A stretch of DNA of 58,581 bases from Clostridium kluyveri (GCF_001902295.1 NZ_CP018336.1:1-58581), one strand, 5' to 3'. Numbered from the stretch's first letter, positions 23,985 through 32,896 are shown. Notes: generated by a model from the letters alone, not told the origin. A program made the numbers and translations.

Positions 23985-24512
23985 AGTTGAAAATAGTTTA
24001 ATAAAGCTAATACCAGGGGTTTGTATGTCCCTGGTATGAGGAACTAATATGTTAAAGATAAACATTGAAAAGATAATTATTCAATGGATATACAAATAGT
24101 ATATGTAAAGTTATAAGTTATTATACATGGAAATTTAATATAGATTAATCGAAATTTTAAGTAAAACCAAACACCGGGGATTATTCATCCCCGGCATGAG
24201 TATTAATAGATATAAAAATATCTCTAAATTAGAATAATTCTATAAAAATAGTATATACAAAATTGAATTTATTATACAGGGAATTTAATATAGATTAGTT
24301 GCAATTTCAAGCAGAATTAAACACCGGGGATTATCCATCCCCGGTATAATGAAAAAATGATGGCTATATTCAGGAGTAAATGCAAAATATAAAAATATTC
24401 ATACGAAAGAGGTTTCGCATAAATAGGATATGTAAAATTAGGTTTATTATACTGGGAATAAATGAGAAATGTAACATAATCAGAAATAAGATTTTAGGGG
24501 AGGAATTAAATA
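23985..24512. repeat. Tandem repeat region with three GC-rich hairpins (non-coding)
   Basis: Hairpins occur at 24011-24036 (TACCAGGG/CCCTGGTA), 24174-24194 (CCGGGG/CCCCGG) and 24324-24344 (CCGGGG/CCCCGG). The last two are exact copies except for one loop base. A flanking block of about 60 bases beginning AAATAG(T/G)ATAT is repeated at 24094, 24246 and 24421, about 150-175 bases apart. There is no ORF and no T-run after the hairpins. Copies also contain promoter-like boxes (TTGAAT, 17 bases, TAATAT). Location just before the late activator suggests control of the early-to-late switch. Confidence 0.75.
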
Positions 24513-25031
24513 ATGGATGAAATAAAATTCATTGAGATGGAAGAGAAACTCCGAAATTATTTTAACAAAGATAAGAAGATTAATGTACTTAATAAGAAGT
24601 TAGAAGTTTTAAAAAGTCAGATAGATGTAATAGAGTACAAACTTAAGAATGTTGCAGTAGACCTCCCCGAAGAATCACGTTCAATGGTATATGAAGAAAG
24701 AGTCCAGACAAGTCCTACAGGTGAAAGTTATGCCGAGAGGACTTTGCTGCGTATAACGGATAAATTGATTAAGGAGCAGTCATGGAAGAGAGAACAGGTT
24801 GCAAATATAGAGGAAACTTTAAGGAATATGGAAGCAGATAATGCTGTTATTGAAGCTAATATTAAAGATTTAAGAATTGAGGACCAGGAGTTTTTGAAAT
24901 ATAAGTATAAGTACAAGAAAACAGATTTGCAGGTTGGAGTAAAATTTAATATGTCTCCAGGGGGAGTTACAAAGAGAAGGCATAGGTTGATTGAGAATAT
25001 AGTTAACTGGGATATGTGGATTAGTGCCTAA
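24513..25031 (+). CDS. Probable late transcription activator (RinA/ArpU-like, sigma region 4-like)
   Basis: 172 residues. Most is coiled coil (residues 10-130), and the last 45 form a sigma-70 region 4-like helix-turn-helix (L-Q-V-G-V-K-F-N-M-S-P-G-G-V-T-K-R). Such small proteins sit just before the terminase genes in many Firmicutes phages and turn on late transcription. It is preceded by a 0.5-kb repeat region and followed by cargo, so the late operon lies farther downstream than usual. Confidence 0.75.
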   Translation: MDEIKFIEMEEKLRNYFNKDKKINVLNKKLEVLKSQIDVIEYKLKNVAVDLPEESRSMVYEERVQTSPTGESYAERTLLRITDKLIKEQSWKREQVANIEETLRNMEADNAVIEANIKDLRIEDQEFLKYKYKYKKTDLQVGVKFNMSPGGVTKRRHRLIENIVNWDMWISA

Positions 25032-25077
25032 TTACTAAGTCGACATAGTTATTAAAATTTATAAAACAATTATTATA

Positions 25078-25108
25078 TGTATAAGAATAAAAATAATTTA
25101 CAATACTA
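25078..25108 (+). promoter_or_regulatory. Possible forespore sigma (G/F-like) promoter
   Basis: TGTATA (25078-25083), 18 bases, then AATACTA (25102-25108) differs from the sigma-G pattern (TGAATA...CATACTA) by one base in each box. The downstream gene belongs to a family seen in spore formers. Weak evidence. Confidence 0.3.
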
Positions 25109-25144
25109 ATTTTATAAATATTTTTATGTTAGGAGGTTATATAA

Positions 25145-26149
25145 ATGGGGAACACCACAAAAACGCCATTAGTTGCATCAGAAATATCAGGTATTTGGAA
25201 CTCTTATATGGCTGGAAATCTAGTTGGACGCATAGTTAGATATTTTTCCAACAGAGTTGATGATGATGAAATTCGTGATATTTTACAGTATGCTCTAAAT
25301 TTATTTAATCAGCGTATTGAAGTATTAACTAATTTATTTAATCAAGAGAAACTACCTTTACCAGAAGGTATTACAGACAGCGATATTGATGTAAATGCTC
25401 CACGTTTATTTTCTGACACTCTCTACTTGCAGTATATAGCATATGAGGCAAAATCAGCAGTGCGTAGCTATAGTGTGATTTTAGGTCATGTGACACGTCC
25501 TGATATTAGAGATTATTTCTCAAAATGCATTCAAGAAAGTACTGACGTCTATAACAGGGCGGCAGAACTGGGCTTATCAAAGGGTATTTTTATTAAAGCA
25601 CCTCGGATAGAAGTACCTAAAAAAGTTGAATATATAAAAAGTAAAAGTTTTATTTTAGATAGTTTTGGAAAGAAGAGAGCTTTACTTGCAGATGAAATAA
25701 CGGACATTGTTTCTATCACCAATGATACCGTGATAAGAAGAGCTTTACTAGTTGGTTTTAATCAAGTGTGTAAAGACAAAAAAGTTTGTAATTATATATC
25801 AAGAGTTATAAATCTTGCAACTAAACAAAATGATGGTTTTAATTCATTCTTAGTAGATGAAGTTATTCCAATTGGAAGCTCTTCGGATTCATATGTAACT
25901 GACTCAACAATTTCACCATTTTCAGAGAAACTTATGTTAAGTAAAGTTTCTCTAATGTATAGGTTAAAGATAGGTAGTATAGGGCTAGCATTGGCAAATA
26001 TAATGAGAAGTGACTTGAAGGCTACATATAGAAAATATTTAGATGAAGCTATGGAGTATTCTAAAGATGGTGTAAATATCATGATTGATAATGAATGGTT
26101 TGAACAGCCCCCACAGGCAATAAACCATGAAAATTTGGTAGGAGTTTGA
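25145..26149 (+). CDS. DUF3231-family protein (cargo gene)
   Basis: 334 residues in two similar halves of about 160 residues, each a four-helix bundle with ferritin-like spacing. This is the layout of DUF3231, a family of Bacillus and Clostridium proteins of unknown function related to coat-F-like proteins. A strong AGGAGG precedes the ATG. It lies between the late activator and the terminase, outside the structural operon, so it is probably lysogenic cargo. A link to spores is inferred. Confidence 0.75.
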   Translation: MGNTTKTPLVASEISGIWNSYMAGNLVGRIVRYFSNRVDDDEIRDILQYALNLFNQRIEVLTNLFNQEKLPLPEGITDSDIDVNAPRLFSDTLYLQYIAYEAKSAVRSYSVILGHVTRPDIRDYFSKCIQESTDVYNRAAELGLSKGIFIKAPRIEVPKKVEYIKSKSFILDSFGKKRALLADEITDIVSITNDTVIRRALLVGFNQVCKDKKVCNYISRVINLATKQNDGFNSFLVDEVIPIGSSSDSYVTDSTISPFSEKLMLSKVSLMYRLKIGSIGLALANIMRSDLKATYRKYLDEAMEYSKDGVNIMIDNEWFEQPPQAINHENLVGV

Positions 26150-26319
26150 TATAGGAAAATGTAGTAAATATAAATATTAGTATGGTATATTCAGATTACA
26201 ATGAAATTTTATAAATTATAATGTCTGTATTGATACTAAGAACTAAATAATTTTTTAAATACTGTATTATTCAAAACTGAATTTTACAGTGTCTTTATAC
26301 TTGTAAAACAGAAATATTA

Positions 26320-26381
26320 GGAATTATTCAGGAATTAAGGTGGAATTAAACAGGAATTAAAATGGAATTAGATTGGAATTA
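26320..26381. promoter_or_regulatory. Six 11-bp direct repeats upstream of a promoter
   Basis: GGAATTA starts exactly every 11 bases: 26320, 26331, 26342, 26353, 26364 and 26375. The spacing places each copy on the same face of the helix. The last copy overlaps the -35 position of the TATAAT at 26401-26406, which has no good -35 of its own. This is how activators such as OmpR-type regulators bind. Confidence 0.75.
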
Positions 26382-26400
26382 AAATATTGCAAAAATGTAG

Positions 26401-26583
26401 TATAATAGTTATAATGAGAATGTCAGGGATTATACTGATAGTAACTTATAATAAATCTTTCAATTTACTTATGCCTCTAGCCCCGAGGTTAAATAGGGCT
26501 GCCAATGCGGGAAACTGCAAATAAAAATTATACTATATGTTTATATGTCAGAGATAGGCACTGTTAAGGCAGTGTCTATTTTA
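26401..26583 (+). ncRNA. Putative regulatory RNA of about 170 nt
   Basis: TATAAT (26401-26406) predicts a start near 26413, and a hairpin with T-run (26554-26583) gives an end. No ORF is translated. The centre (about 26470-26523) can fold into CCTC...GAGG and AGCCC...GGGCT stems followed by a GC-rich segment with G-G-G-A-A-A-C. I do not recognise the structure as a known riboswitch. It does not overlap hicAB (end of hicB is 26623). Confidence 0.55.
26554..26583 (+). terminator. Terminator of the putative RNA
   Basis: ATAGGCACTG (26554-26563) pairs with CAGTGTCTAT (26570-26579) with one wobble, followed by TTTT. Confidence 0.7.
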
Positions 26584-26598
26584 ATAGTGAATAAGAAC

Positions 26599-26623
26599 GG
26601 ATGTGTTAATCACACATCCATTT
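26599..26623. terminator. Terminator at the end of hicB
   Basis: GGATGTG (26599-26605) pairs with CACATCC (26613-26619), next to the minus-strand hicB stop. A T-rich stretch lies on both sides. Confidence 0.55.
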
Positions 26624-27024
26624 TAACGTTTGATATTAAGTTGTTCCTTTAAAGCAGCTTGGAGGACTTGAGAAAAATTAATCTTTTTTTCTTCAGCTAT
26701 TTTATTTAGCCATGAAGGAATTGTTAAGGTTTTTTTAACTGCTTTGTTAGCCATTTCCTCACGTATCAAGGGCATATAAGCTTCTATGGGTACAACAAAA
26801 CTTCCAAGCTGAGGTTTTATTTTTTCGGGTGGCGTTGGTGTGGGTAGTTTTTCGTTGTCATCCTCCATACCATACAAGTGAAGTTCTAGTGCTTCTTTCG
26901 CCATTACAAGAGCTTCAGTCAGGGTGTCGCCTTCAGTTATACATCCAGGTAAATCAGGGAATGTTATGCAGTACCCTCCATCCTCTGATGATTCAAATAA
27001 AGCAGGATATATATATTTATCCAT
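26623..27024 (-). CDS. hicB: HicB-family antitoxin
   Basis: 133 residues. Residues 1-60 have the HicB fold (Y-P-A-L-F-E-S-S-E-D-G-G-Y and F-P-D-L-P-G-C-I-T-E-G). The last 40 form a ribbon-helix-helix DNA-binding region (K-K-T-L-T-I-P-S-W-L-N-K-I-A). It neutralises HicA and represses the operon. It follows hicA on the same strand with a 54-base gap. Confidence 0.92.
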   Translation of the reverse strand: MDKYIYPALFESSEDGGYCITFPDLPGCITEGDTLTEALVMAKEALELHLYGMEDDNEKLPTPTPPEKIKPQLGSFVVPIEAYMPLIREEMANKAVKKTLTIPSWLNKIAEEKKINFSQVLQAALKEQLNIKR

Positions 27025-27078
27025 TAAGTTAAGACCTCCTTTTATAATTTATTCTATATAAAATCTTACAAGAGGGCT

Positions 27079-27261
27079 TTATTTTAGCCCTGCTTGTTTG
27101 AGTATTGAGTTTAGGGTTCCTGGTTTAAGATCCTTATTGTGATTTGGAATTGTTACTTTACCAGGTATATTGGGATGAACTAATTGGATGTGTGAACCAT
27201 TTTGGTGTTTTATTATCCATCCTTCATTTTTTAATAGTTTGAGTATTTGTTTTGGTTTCAT
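27079..27261 (-). CDS. hicA: HicA-family mRNA interferase toxin
   Basis: 60 residues with the double-stranded RNA-binding-like HicA fold. The catalytic His lies in H-Q-N-G-S-H near residue 24. The ATG at 27261 follows AAGGAGG closely; an in-frame upstream extension lacks a ribosome site. HicA cleaves mRNA during stress; HicB is encoded immediately downstream. The pair could stabilise the prophage. Confidence 0.92.
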   Translation of the reverse strand: MKPKQILKLLKNEGWIIKHQNGSHIQLVHPNIPGKVTIPNHNKDLKPGTLNSILKQAGLK

Positions 27262-27282
27262 CCCCTTCCTCCTTACAATTAT

Positions 27283-27312
27283 ATTATAACACGTATTTAT
27301 TATACGTGTCAA
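27283..27312 (-). promoter_or_regulatory. hicAB promoter with palindromic operator
   Basis: On the minus strand TTGACA (27307-27312), 18 bases, TATAAT (27283-27288). The spacer contains the palindrome ACACGTAT-N5-ATACGTGT (27289-27309), the likely HicB operator. Confidence 0.8.
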
Positions 27313-27381
27313 GTAAAAAGATATAAATAATTGAAAAAATGGAATAAAAATTTAGTTTATAACATAAAAAAGGTGAGAGGT

Positions 27382-27543
27382 ATGAAAATAAGGGAAATCC
27401 TGAAAGAAAAGCTTAACCAAGATAAAAAACTAAATAAAGATAAACCAAGGAGAGGCGAATACCTCTCCTTTTCTGATATTGAAAAATTGATGCGGCATGA
27501 GTGTTACAGGAGAGTTAAGGGTGCTGTTAGGAGGGTGAGGTAG
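27382..27543 (+). CDS. Small basic phage protein before the terminase genes
   Basis: 53 residues, very basic, ending S-D-I-E-K-L-M-R-H-E-C-Y-R-R-V-K-G-A-V-R. Homologous-looking small proteins precede terminase genes in other clostridial prophages, from memory. The ATG at 27382 follows AGGTGAGAGG. It may aid DNA packaging. Confidence 0.65.
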   Translation: MKIREILKEKLNQDKKLNKDKPRRGEYLSFSDIEKLMRHECYRRVKGAVRRVR

Positions 27544-27599
27544 TAATGGAAATAATACAGGGAATTATAGAAATAATTGACACTAGATGGATGAAGTGA

Positions 27600-27837
27600 T
27601 ATACTTATTAAGTTACGCAAACGTAATTACTTAGAAAATCGTGTGGAATAAAAGTTTCTGCATAATGAGGATGAAATCATGAATATGGTCTTTATGCTTG
27701 TGGTTGTAGGGCATGTAAAATATAAATGCAACTACCATTAAATTTTTAGATATCTATTAATTTAGATATCTATATTTTTATATAGAAATAAATCTTATAA
27801 ATTAATACATCCTATTATATGGTAAGAGGTGATTTAC
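27600..27837. other. Short non-coding gap
   Basis: The gap of 238 bases has a terminator-like hairpin and a possible 20-codon peptide (ATG 27679). No clear gene. The late promoter may lie here but I cannot place it. Confidence 0.4.
27747..27780 (+). terminator. Terminator-like hairpin before the late operon
   Basis: TAGATATCTA occurs twice (27747-27756 and 27763-27772) and is self-complementary, so the two copies form a 10-bp stem with a 6-base loop, followed by a T-rich tail. Confidence 0.5.
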
Positions 27838-27960
27838 TTGGGACGTAGAAATAATAAAGGGAAGAATAAAGAATTAACTGATTTTAGTTATTTACTTAAT
27901 AAAGATGAAAAGAAGAATGATAATAATAAAATAGAAAAGGGCGATAAAAAGGACGATTAA
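27838..27960 (+). CDS. Small basic/acidic protein before the terminase genes
   Basis: 40 residues from TTG with AGAGGTG upstream. It begins with a basic G-R-R-N-N-K-G-K and ends in a K/D-rich tail. Not recognised. Confidence 0.5.
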   Translation: MGRRNNKGKNKELTDFSYLLNKDEKKNDNNKIEKGDKKDD

Positions 27961-28018
27961 TTTCGTTCTTTTCTTATGTCCAAAACAAAACGAATAGGCA
28001 GGTGGTGACAATGTAGAG

Positions 28019-28786
28019 ATGCCGAGACAGAGAAGCCCGAACCGGGATAAAGCTAAACAAATGTACTTAGAATCGGGTAAAACACTATTATGTAAGGATA
28101 TAGCAAAGGTTTTAAATGTTTCCGAAAGTCAGGTTAGAAATTGGAAAGCTCAGGATAATTGGGACAATAAAAATAAAGTTGCGCAATCAAACGGGAATAG
28201 TTGCGCAACTAAACGAAAAAAAGGCGGCCAACCACAAAATAAGAATTCAAAAGGTCATGTGAGCAGCGTACCAAAAGGAAACAAAAACGCTGAATCCCAT
28301 GGCTTTTTTTCTAAGATTTTTCCGCCTGAAACAATGGAGGTGGTGAAAGATATTATGATTAAAGATCCTTTGGATATGCTCTGGGAAAATATAATAATTC
28401 AGTATACGGCCATAGCAAGGTCCCAGAGAATTATGGATGTTAAGAGTAAAGAAGAAATGATTAAGGAGCTTAAAAAGTCTAAGATTAAAACCAAGGATAG
28501 AAGCACACAGAAAACCTCTAGTAATGAATCAGAGAAAGAATTAGAATATGAGTTCCAATTTGCATGGGACAGGCAAGCTACATTCCTTAAAGCTCAATCA
28601 AGGGCAATGTCAGAATTAAGGAGCCTTATCAAGCAGCATGATGAGATGGTTCATAACAATCCAGATATGGCAACAGAAGAACAAAGGCTGAGGGTGGAAA
28701 AACTTAGGGTTGAGATTGAGAAGGTTAAAAATCCTGACGATAACAAGCCTATAGAAATAATGATAAAAAGAAAAAGTGATGAATAA
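28019..28786 (+). CDS. terS: Terminase small subunit
   Basis: 255 residues. The N-terminal helix-turn-helix (I-A-K-V-L-N-V-S-E-S-Q-V-R-N-W-K) binds packaging sites, followed by a G-Q-P-Q-N-K-N linker and a central helical oligomerisation domain. It overlaps the large subunit by one base (TAATG) and opens the packaging module. The start has a weak ribosome site. Confidence 0.9.
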   Translation: MPRQRSPNRDKAKQMYLESGKTLLCKDIAKVLNVSESQVRNWKAQDNWDNKNKVAQSNGNSCATKRKKGGQPQNKNSKGHVSSVPKGNKNAESHGFFSKIFPPETMEVVKDIMIKDPLDMLWENIIIQYTAIARSQRIMDVKSKEEMIKELKKSKIKTKDRSTQKTSSNESEKELEYEFQFAWDRQATFLKAQSRAMSELRSLIKQHDEMVHNNPDMATEEQRLRVEKLRVEIEKVKNPDDNKPIEIMIKRKSDE

Positions 28787-30129
28787 TGCTTATAGAAAAA
28801 GAAGTAAATCCTAGCTTTGAAGATTTTATTTTCAACTGGGATTATAAATTCTATTTTTTAGTTGGTGGTTATGGATCATCAAAGAGTTATCATGTGGCAT
28901 TGAAATTAATACTTAAATTGCTCCAGGAGAAAAGAACTGCACTCGTGGTTAGAGAAGTATTTGATACTATAAGGGATAGCTGCTATTCACTTTTAGAGGA
29001 AATAGTAATAGACATGGGACTTGACACTAGAATTAAATTTACAGCTTCACCAATGCAGGTTAGGTTTCCTAATGGCTCCAAAATAATATTTAAAGGTATG
29101 GATAAACCTTCAAAGCTAAAGTCTATAAACAATGTTTCTATAGTGTGGATTGAGGAATGTTCAGAGGTTAAATATGAGGGATTCAAAGAACTTTTAGGAC
29201 GTTTAAGACATCCAAGACTGCCACTGCATATGATACTTTCAACTAACCCTGTATCGAAAGATAACTGGGCATACAAGCACTTCTTTAAAAATGAGAAGAA
29301 AAAAATATTCATACTGGATGACGAGGAACTCTACAAAAAAAGAATAGTTGTAAGAAATAATACCTATTATCATCACTCATTGGCAGATGATAATTTATTT
29401 TTGCCTAAAAGTTATATAGAGCAGCTAGAAGAATTAAAAACTTATGATATTGATTTATATAGGATAGCCAGAAAAGGTAGATTCGGTATAAATGGTAGGA
29501 GGGTACTTCCTCAATTTGAAGTTAGGCCACACTATGAAGTGCTTCAAGCTATAGGAAATATAAAAGATCCGATTAAAAGAGTTGGTTTTGATTTTGGGTT
29601 TGAAGATTCCTATAATGCTTTGTTAAGGTTAGCTGTAGACGATAATGAAAAGATACTTTATATCTATTGGGAGTATTACAAGAATCAGATGACAGATGAT
29701 AGAACTGCCATTGAAATAGTTGAATTTAAAAGTACTCAAGAACTTATTCGTGCTGATGGTGCAGAACCTAAAACAATCAAGTATTTCAATCAGCAAGGGT
29801 TCAACATTAGAAGAGCTAAAAAGTTTCCAGGGTCAAGGCTGCAGAATACCAAGAAGGTTAAAAGATTCAAGAAAATAGTATGTTCTAGCAATTGTACTAA
29901 TACCGTAGATGAATTAAAGGATTTGACATATGCTATAGATAAAAATGGTGAAATTATAGAAGATGAATTTAATATAGATCCTCATACATTTAGTGCTATA
30001 TGGTATGGATTAGATGGTTATGAAGTTGCTGATATTAAAGAACAAAAATATGCAGATAGTGTTTATAACAAGGGCAGAGGGCTTAAAAGTAATATTTATC
30101 ATAGAAGGAAAGGAGGCACTGTATTTTAA
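28786..30129 (+). CDS. terL: Terminase large subunit, PBSX-type
   Basis: 447 residues with an ATPase domain (Walker A-like G-G-Y-G-S-S-K-S at 27-34, Walker B V-W-I-E-E near 122) and a C-terminal RNase H-like nuclease domain starting G-F-D-F-G-F-E-D near residue 268. It pumps and cuts phage DNA. This is the PBSX/XtmB branch, often headful packagers. It overlaps both neighbours by one base. Confidence 0.95.
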   Translation: MLIEKEVNPSFEDFIFNWDYKFYFLVGGYGSSKSYHVALKLILKLLQEKRTALVVREVFDTIRDSCYSLLEEIVIDMGLDTRIKFTASPMQVRFPNGSKIIFKGMDKPSKLKSINNVSIVWIEECSEVKYEGFKELLGRLRHPRLPLHMILSTNPVSKDNWAYKHFFKNEKKKIFILDDEELYKKRIVVRNNTYYHHSLADDNLFLPKSYIEQLEELKTYDIDLYRIARKGRFGINGRRVLPQFEVRPHYEVLQAIGNIKDPIKRVGFDFGFEDSYNALLRLAVDDNEKILYIYWEYYKNQMTDDRTAIEIVEFKSTQELIRADGAEPKTIKYFNQQGFNIRRAKKFPGSRLQNTKKVKRFKKIVCSSNCTNTVDELKDLTYAIDKNGEIIEDEFNIDPHTFSAIWYGLDGYEVADIKEQKYADSVYNKGRGLKSNIYHRRKGGTVF

Positions 30130-31571
30130 TGAATATAAAACAGCAACTATTAAAACTTACAGATTCACAATTAAAAGAAAGAAAGCAAGCTAAAAATGAT
30201 TACTTTTATTATAAAGGGAAATGTCAGGATGAGCAAAGGGCAATAAGTGATCCGGATACCATTGGACAGTCTTGGACAGTTAGTGATAATTTAGATTATG
30301 TACCTGCACAGGATATAAGAAATAAAGTAGGACCACTTCTACGTAAACAAGCTAGATTTATGTTTAGTGTTCCTCCTGATATTTTGTTCAAACCTTATGA
30401 TGCAAAGGATAAAGATGAATGTGAGGCATTAAGGCAGTTTGTAGATAAGATACTCACAGACAATGGCTTTTGGAGTGATACTCTAAAGGCTTTTTTAGAT
30501 TGTACTGTAAGGAGAAGAGTGCTCTTGAGAATTGAAGCCAATCCAGAGCAGCCTATAAATATTTTTTATAACTCTATTAATGATTTTACTTATAGAACTA
30601 CCTCAAGCAATTATAAAAAGTTGCAGGAAATTATTCTTGTGGTTCAAGAACCTGATACAGCAGATTTAGAACAGGATAAGCAAGTATGGTACAGACATAC
30701 GTATACTTTGCAGAAAATTACTTGTACTCATAAAATAGAGATATTTACTGGTGGAAATTTTGATAAACCTATTTCTACAGAAACAATAGATACAAAGTTG
30801 GATAAGTTACCTGCATGGGTAATATTAAATGATGCAATGCTTGGAGAAATACATGGACAAAGTGATGTAACAGGACTTAGAGATGCACAGAATAGTTATA
30901 ATAGGAAAGTTTCTGATTATGCAGATGCACTTAGGTTTAACATGTTCGGTGAGAGGGTAATCATAGATGCTGATGAAGATAGTGTAAATAATTGCAAGGT
31001 GGCTCCAGGTGCAATAATACCTTTAAAAAGTATAGATGAGCATACAGCAGATGCAAAAAGGCTTGAAAGTTCTTTTACCTCTGCGGAACCTGCAGAAAAG
31101 TTTCTTGATAGAGCCGAAAAGGATATGTATGAGATGCTGGATATGCCAAGACAGGAAGAACTTAAGAAGGTACCCTCTGCTAAGGCATTAAAGTATCTCT
31201 ACAATGATTTAATAGCAAGGTGTAACGAGAAGTGGAATACATGGGAACCCGTGATTAAAGAACTAATCAGATTAATTATTGAATGTTGCAGTAAGTTCAA
31301 TTGTTATAGAGAGTGGGATCATAAATGGGATGATTTACAATTTAATATTGTATTTAATCATAACTATCCTATTCCAGAAGATATAGACGACAAGAAAGAT
31401 TTAGCTATGCAGGAAGTTCAGAATAATGTAAGAAGCCATAAATCTTATATCAAAGATTTCTCCAATATAGAGGATGTAGATGGTGAAATGGATGAAATAA
31501 TTAAGGATATAGCTAATATAACTGCAGCTGAAAATGAGCAAATGGTTCCTGCTGATAATAATACAGAATAG
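30129..31571 (+). CDS. Portal protein, SPP1 gp6-like
   Basis: 480 residues of the SPP1-type portal family, with the clip, stem and wing regions. It forms the ring at the capsid vertex through which DNA enters. Its position between terminase and the MuF-type head protein is canonical. Confidence 0.92.
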   Translation: MNIKQQLLKLTDSQLKERKQAKNDYFYYKGKCQDEQRAISDPDTIGQSWTVSDNLDYVPAQDIRNKVGPLLRKQARFMFSVPPDILFKPYDAKDKDECEALRQFVDKILTDNGFWSDTLKAFLDCTVRRRVLLRIEANPEQPINIFYNSINDFTYRTTSSNYKKLQEIILVVQEPDTADLEQDKQVWYRHTYTLQKITCTHKIEIFTGGNFDKPISTETIDTKLDKLPAWVILNDAMLGEIHGQSDVTGLRDAQNSYNRKVSDYADALRFNMFGERVIIDADEDSVNNCKVAPGAIIPLKSIDEHTADAKRLESSFTSAEPAEKFLDRAEKDMYEMLDMPRQEELKKVPSAKALKYLYNDLIARCNEKWNTWEPVIKELIRLIIECCSKFNCYREWDHKWDDLQFNIVFNHNYPIPEDIDDKKDLAMQEVQNNVRSHKSYIKDFSNIEDVDGEMDEIIKDIANITAAENEQMVPADNNTE

Positions 31572-31580
31572 GTGATTTCA

Positions 31581-32885
31581 TTGAATGAATATCAAAGATT
31601 AGTTGATGATGCTCGAAAAAAACAGGCTAAAATTAACTTAGAACAATACAAGCAAATAAGAGATACATATAAAGATGTTGCTAAAAGTCTTCAGGTTAAA
31701 GCTAATAAGGCTAAGAAGGGCAGTCTGACAGAAAGATGGGCAAAAGATTACAAGAAGGCTGTCAAGGCACAAGTTAAAGAAATGAATGCGGTTATTGAAA
31801 CTATAATATCTGGAAATATAAAAAAGAGTGCCGAAAATGCCACTGCCATACAATTGGATTTCTTTGACCAGATTAATATGAAATATGGTTTAGGCATGAG
31901 TACAAGCTTTAAAAACATGTTTTCTAATGTTCCAAATGATGTATTGCAGGAACTTGTTTCAGGGAACTTTTATAAGGATGGCAAGGGATTAAGTAAAAGA
32001 ATATGGTTTAATGGCAATAAAGTAGATGGAGACATAGATAGAATAATTCAAAAAGGTATAGCAGAAAAGAAGAGCGCATACGAATTAGCACAGGATCTTC
32101 AGGACTATGTAAATCCAGATGCAAAAAAAGATTGGAGCTGGAAGAAGGTTTATCCCGGAACTGCCAAAACAATAGATTATAACGCTCAAAGGCTTGCAAG
32201 GACTTCAATAAGCCATGCCTACACATTGTCTATGCTTAGAAGCTGTGAGAGAAATCCTTTCATAACAAAAGTAAGATGGCATAGTGTATTTGCACCGGGT
32301 AGAACATGTCCTTTATGTAAAGAAAGAGATGGCAACGAATATTTACTTAAAGATTGCCCAATGGATCATCCAAACGGAATGTGCTATCAGGAGCCTATTT
32401 TAAATGACAGCTTAGAGGATATTGGTACAAGGTTGAACAAATGGGTAAATGGTGACAATGATCCAACGTTAGATAAATGGTATAACAAATATGGTGATTA
32501 TTTTAGTGGAGAGAGTGATTTATTAAGAAATATTAATAAAAACAATACCGAATATAATCAAAATAATGGTATAATAAGTAATAAGAAATGGTTAGAATCA
32601 AATTTTTCTAGCGAAAAGAAATTCAATAAACATATAGAAAAACATTTGGATGAATATGGTGATATTACAAAAGATGAATATTTAGATATTGCCAGAGAAC
32701 TGTTAGCAGCACCATTAAGCGAAGACGTGGAAGGCTTTGCCGGTGAAGCAGGATTTTTATTTAAATACAGAAATAGTACAAATGATTTTGCGATGGGTCG
32801 AACGGATAGAAAAATATCAACTTTGTTTAAACCCAAAGATGGTTATGAATATTGGATAGACCAGATAAAAAAATATAAGAAATAA
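31581..32885 (+). CDS. MuF/SPP1 gp7-type minor head protein with toxin-like C-terminal domain
   Basis: About 434 residues. Residues 1-290 match SPP1 gp7 / Mu F head proteins, including the conserved segment with F-A-P-G-R-T-C-P-L-C-K-E-R-D-G. After a flexible N-rich linker, residues ~335-434 form a separate domain with a conserved H-L-D-E-Y-G and Y-R-N-S-T-N-D-F-A-M-G-R pattern. That resembles the PBECR/BECR-fold RNase toxins known to be appended to MuF proteins. Such domains enter the cell with phage DNA. TTG 31581 with AGGTG is the better start over GTG 31572. Confidence 0.75.
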   Translation: MNEYQRLVDDARKKQAKINLEQYKQIRDTYKDVAKSLQVKANKAKKGSLTERWAKDYKKAVKAQVKEMNAVIETIISGNIKKSAENATAIQLDFFDQINMKYGLGMSTSFKNMFSNVPNDVLQELVSGNFYKDGKGLSKRIWFNGNKVDGDIDRIIQKGIAEKKSAYELAQDLQDYVNPDAKKDWSWKKVYPGTAKTIDYNAQRLARTSISHAYTLSMLRSCERNPFITKVRWHSVFAPGRTCPLCKERDGNEYLLKDCPMDHPNGMCYQEPILNDSLEDIGTRLNKWVNGDNDPTLDKWYNKYGDYFSGESDLLRNINKNNTEYNQNNGIISNKKWLESNFSSEKKFNKHIEKHLDEYGDITKDEYLDIARELLAAPLSEDVEGFAGEAGFLFKYRNSTNDFAMGRTDRKISTLFKPKDGYEYWIDQIKKYKK

Positions 32886-32896
32886 GGAGGAAAATT

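Larger units (their letters stand above)
26150..26622. other. Non-coding region with a repeat array and a putative RNA gene
   Basis: A 470-base stretch without an ORF. It contains the GGAATTA array (26320-26381), a promoter-like TATAAT (26401-26406), a structured RNA (about 26412-26583) and two terminator hairpins. Each is listed separately. Confidence 0.7.

Noticed and set aside
23985..24512. CRISPR-like array
   Set aside because: Repeats are about 150 bp and imperfect, with no short identical repeat/spacer pattern and no cas genes.
26470..26523. Known riboswitch (cyclic di-GMP, purine or similar)
   Set aside because: The conserved bases of those classes that I know are not present; reported only as an unidentified RNA.
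27546..27599. 17-codon ORF after the small basic phage protein
   Set aside because: Too short and lacking a good ribosome site; likely chance.
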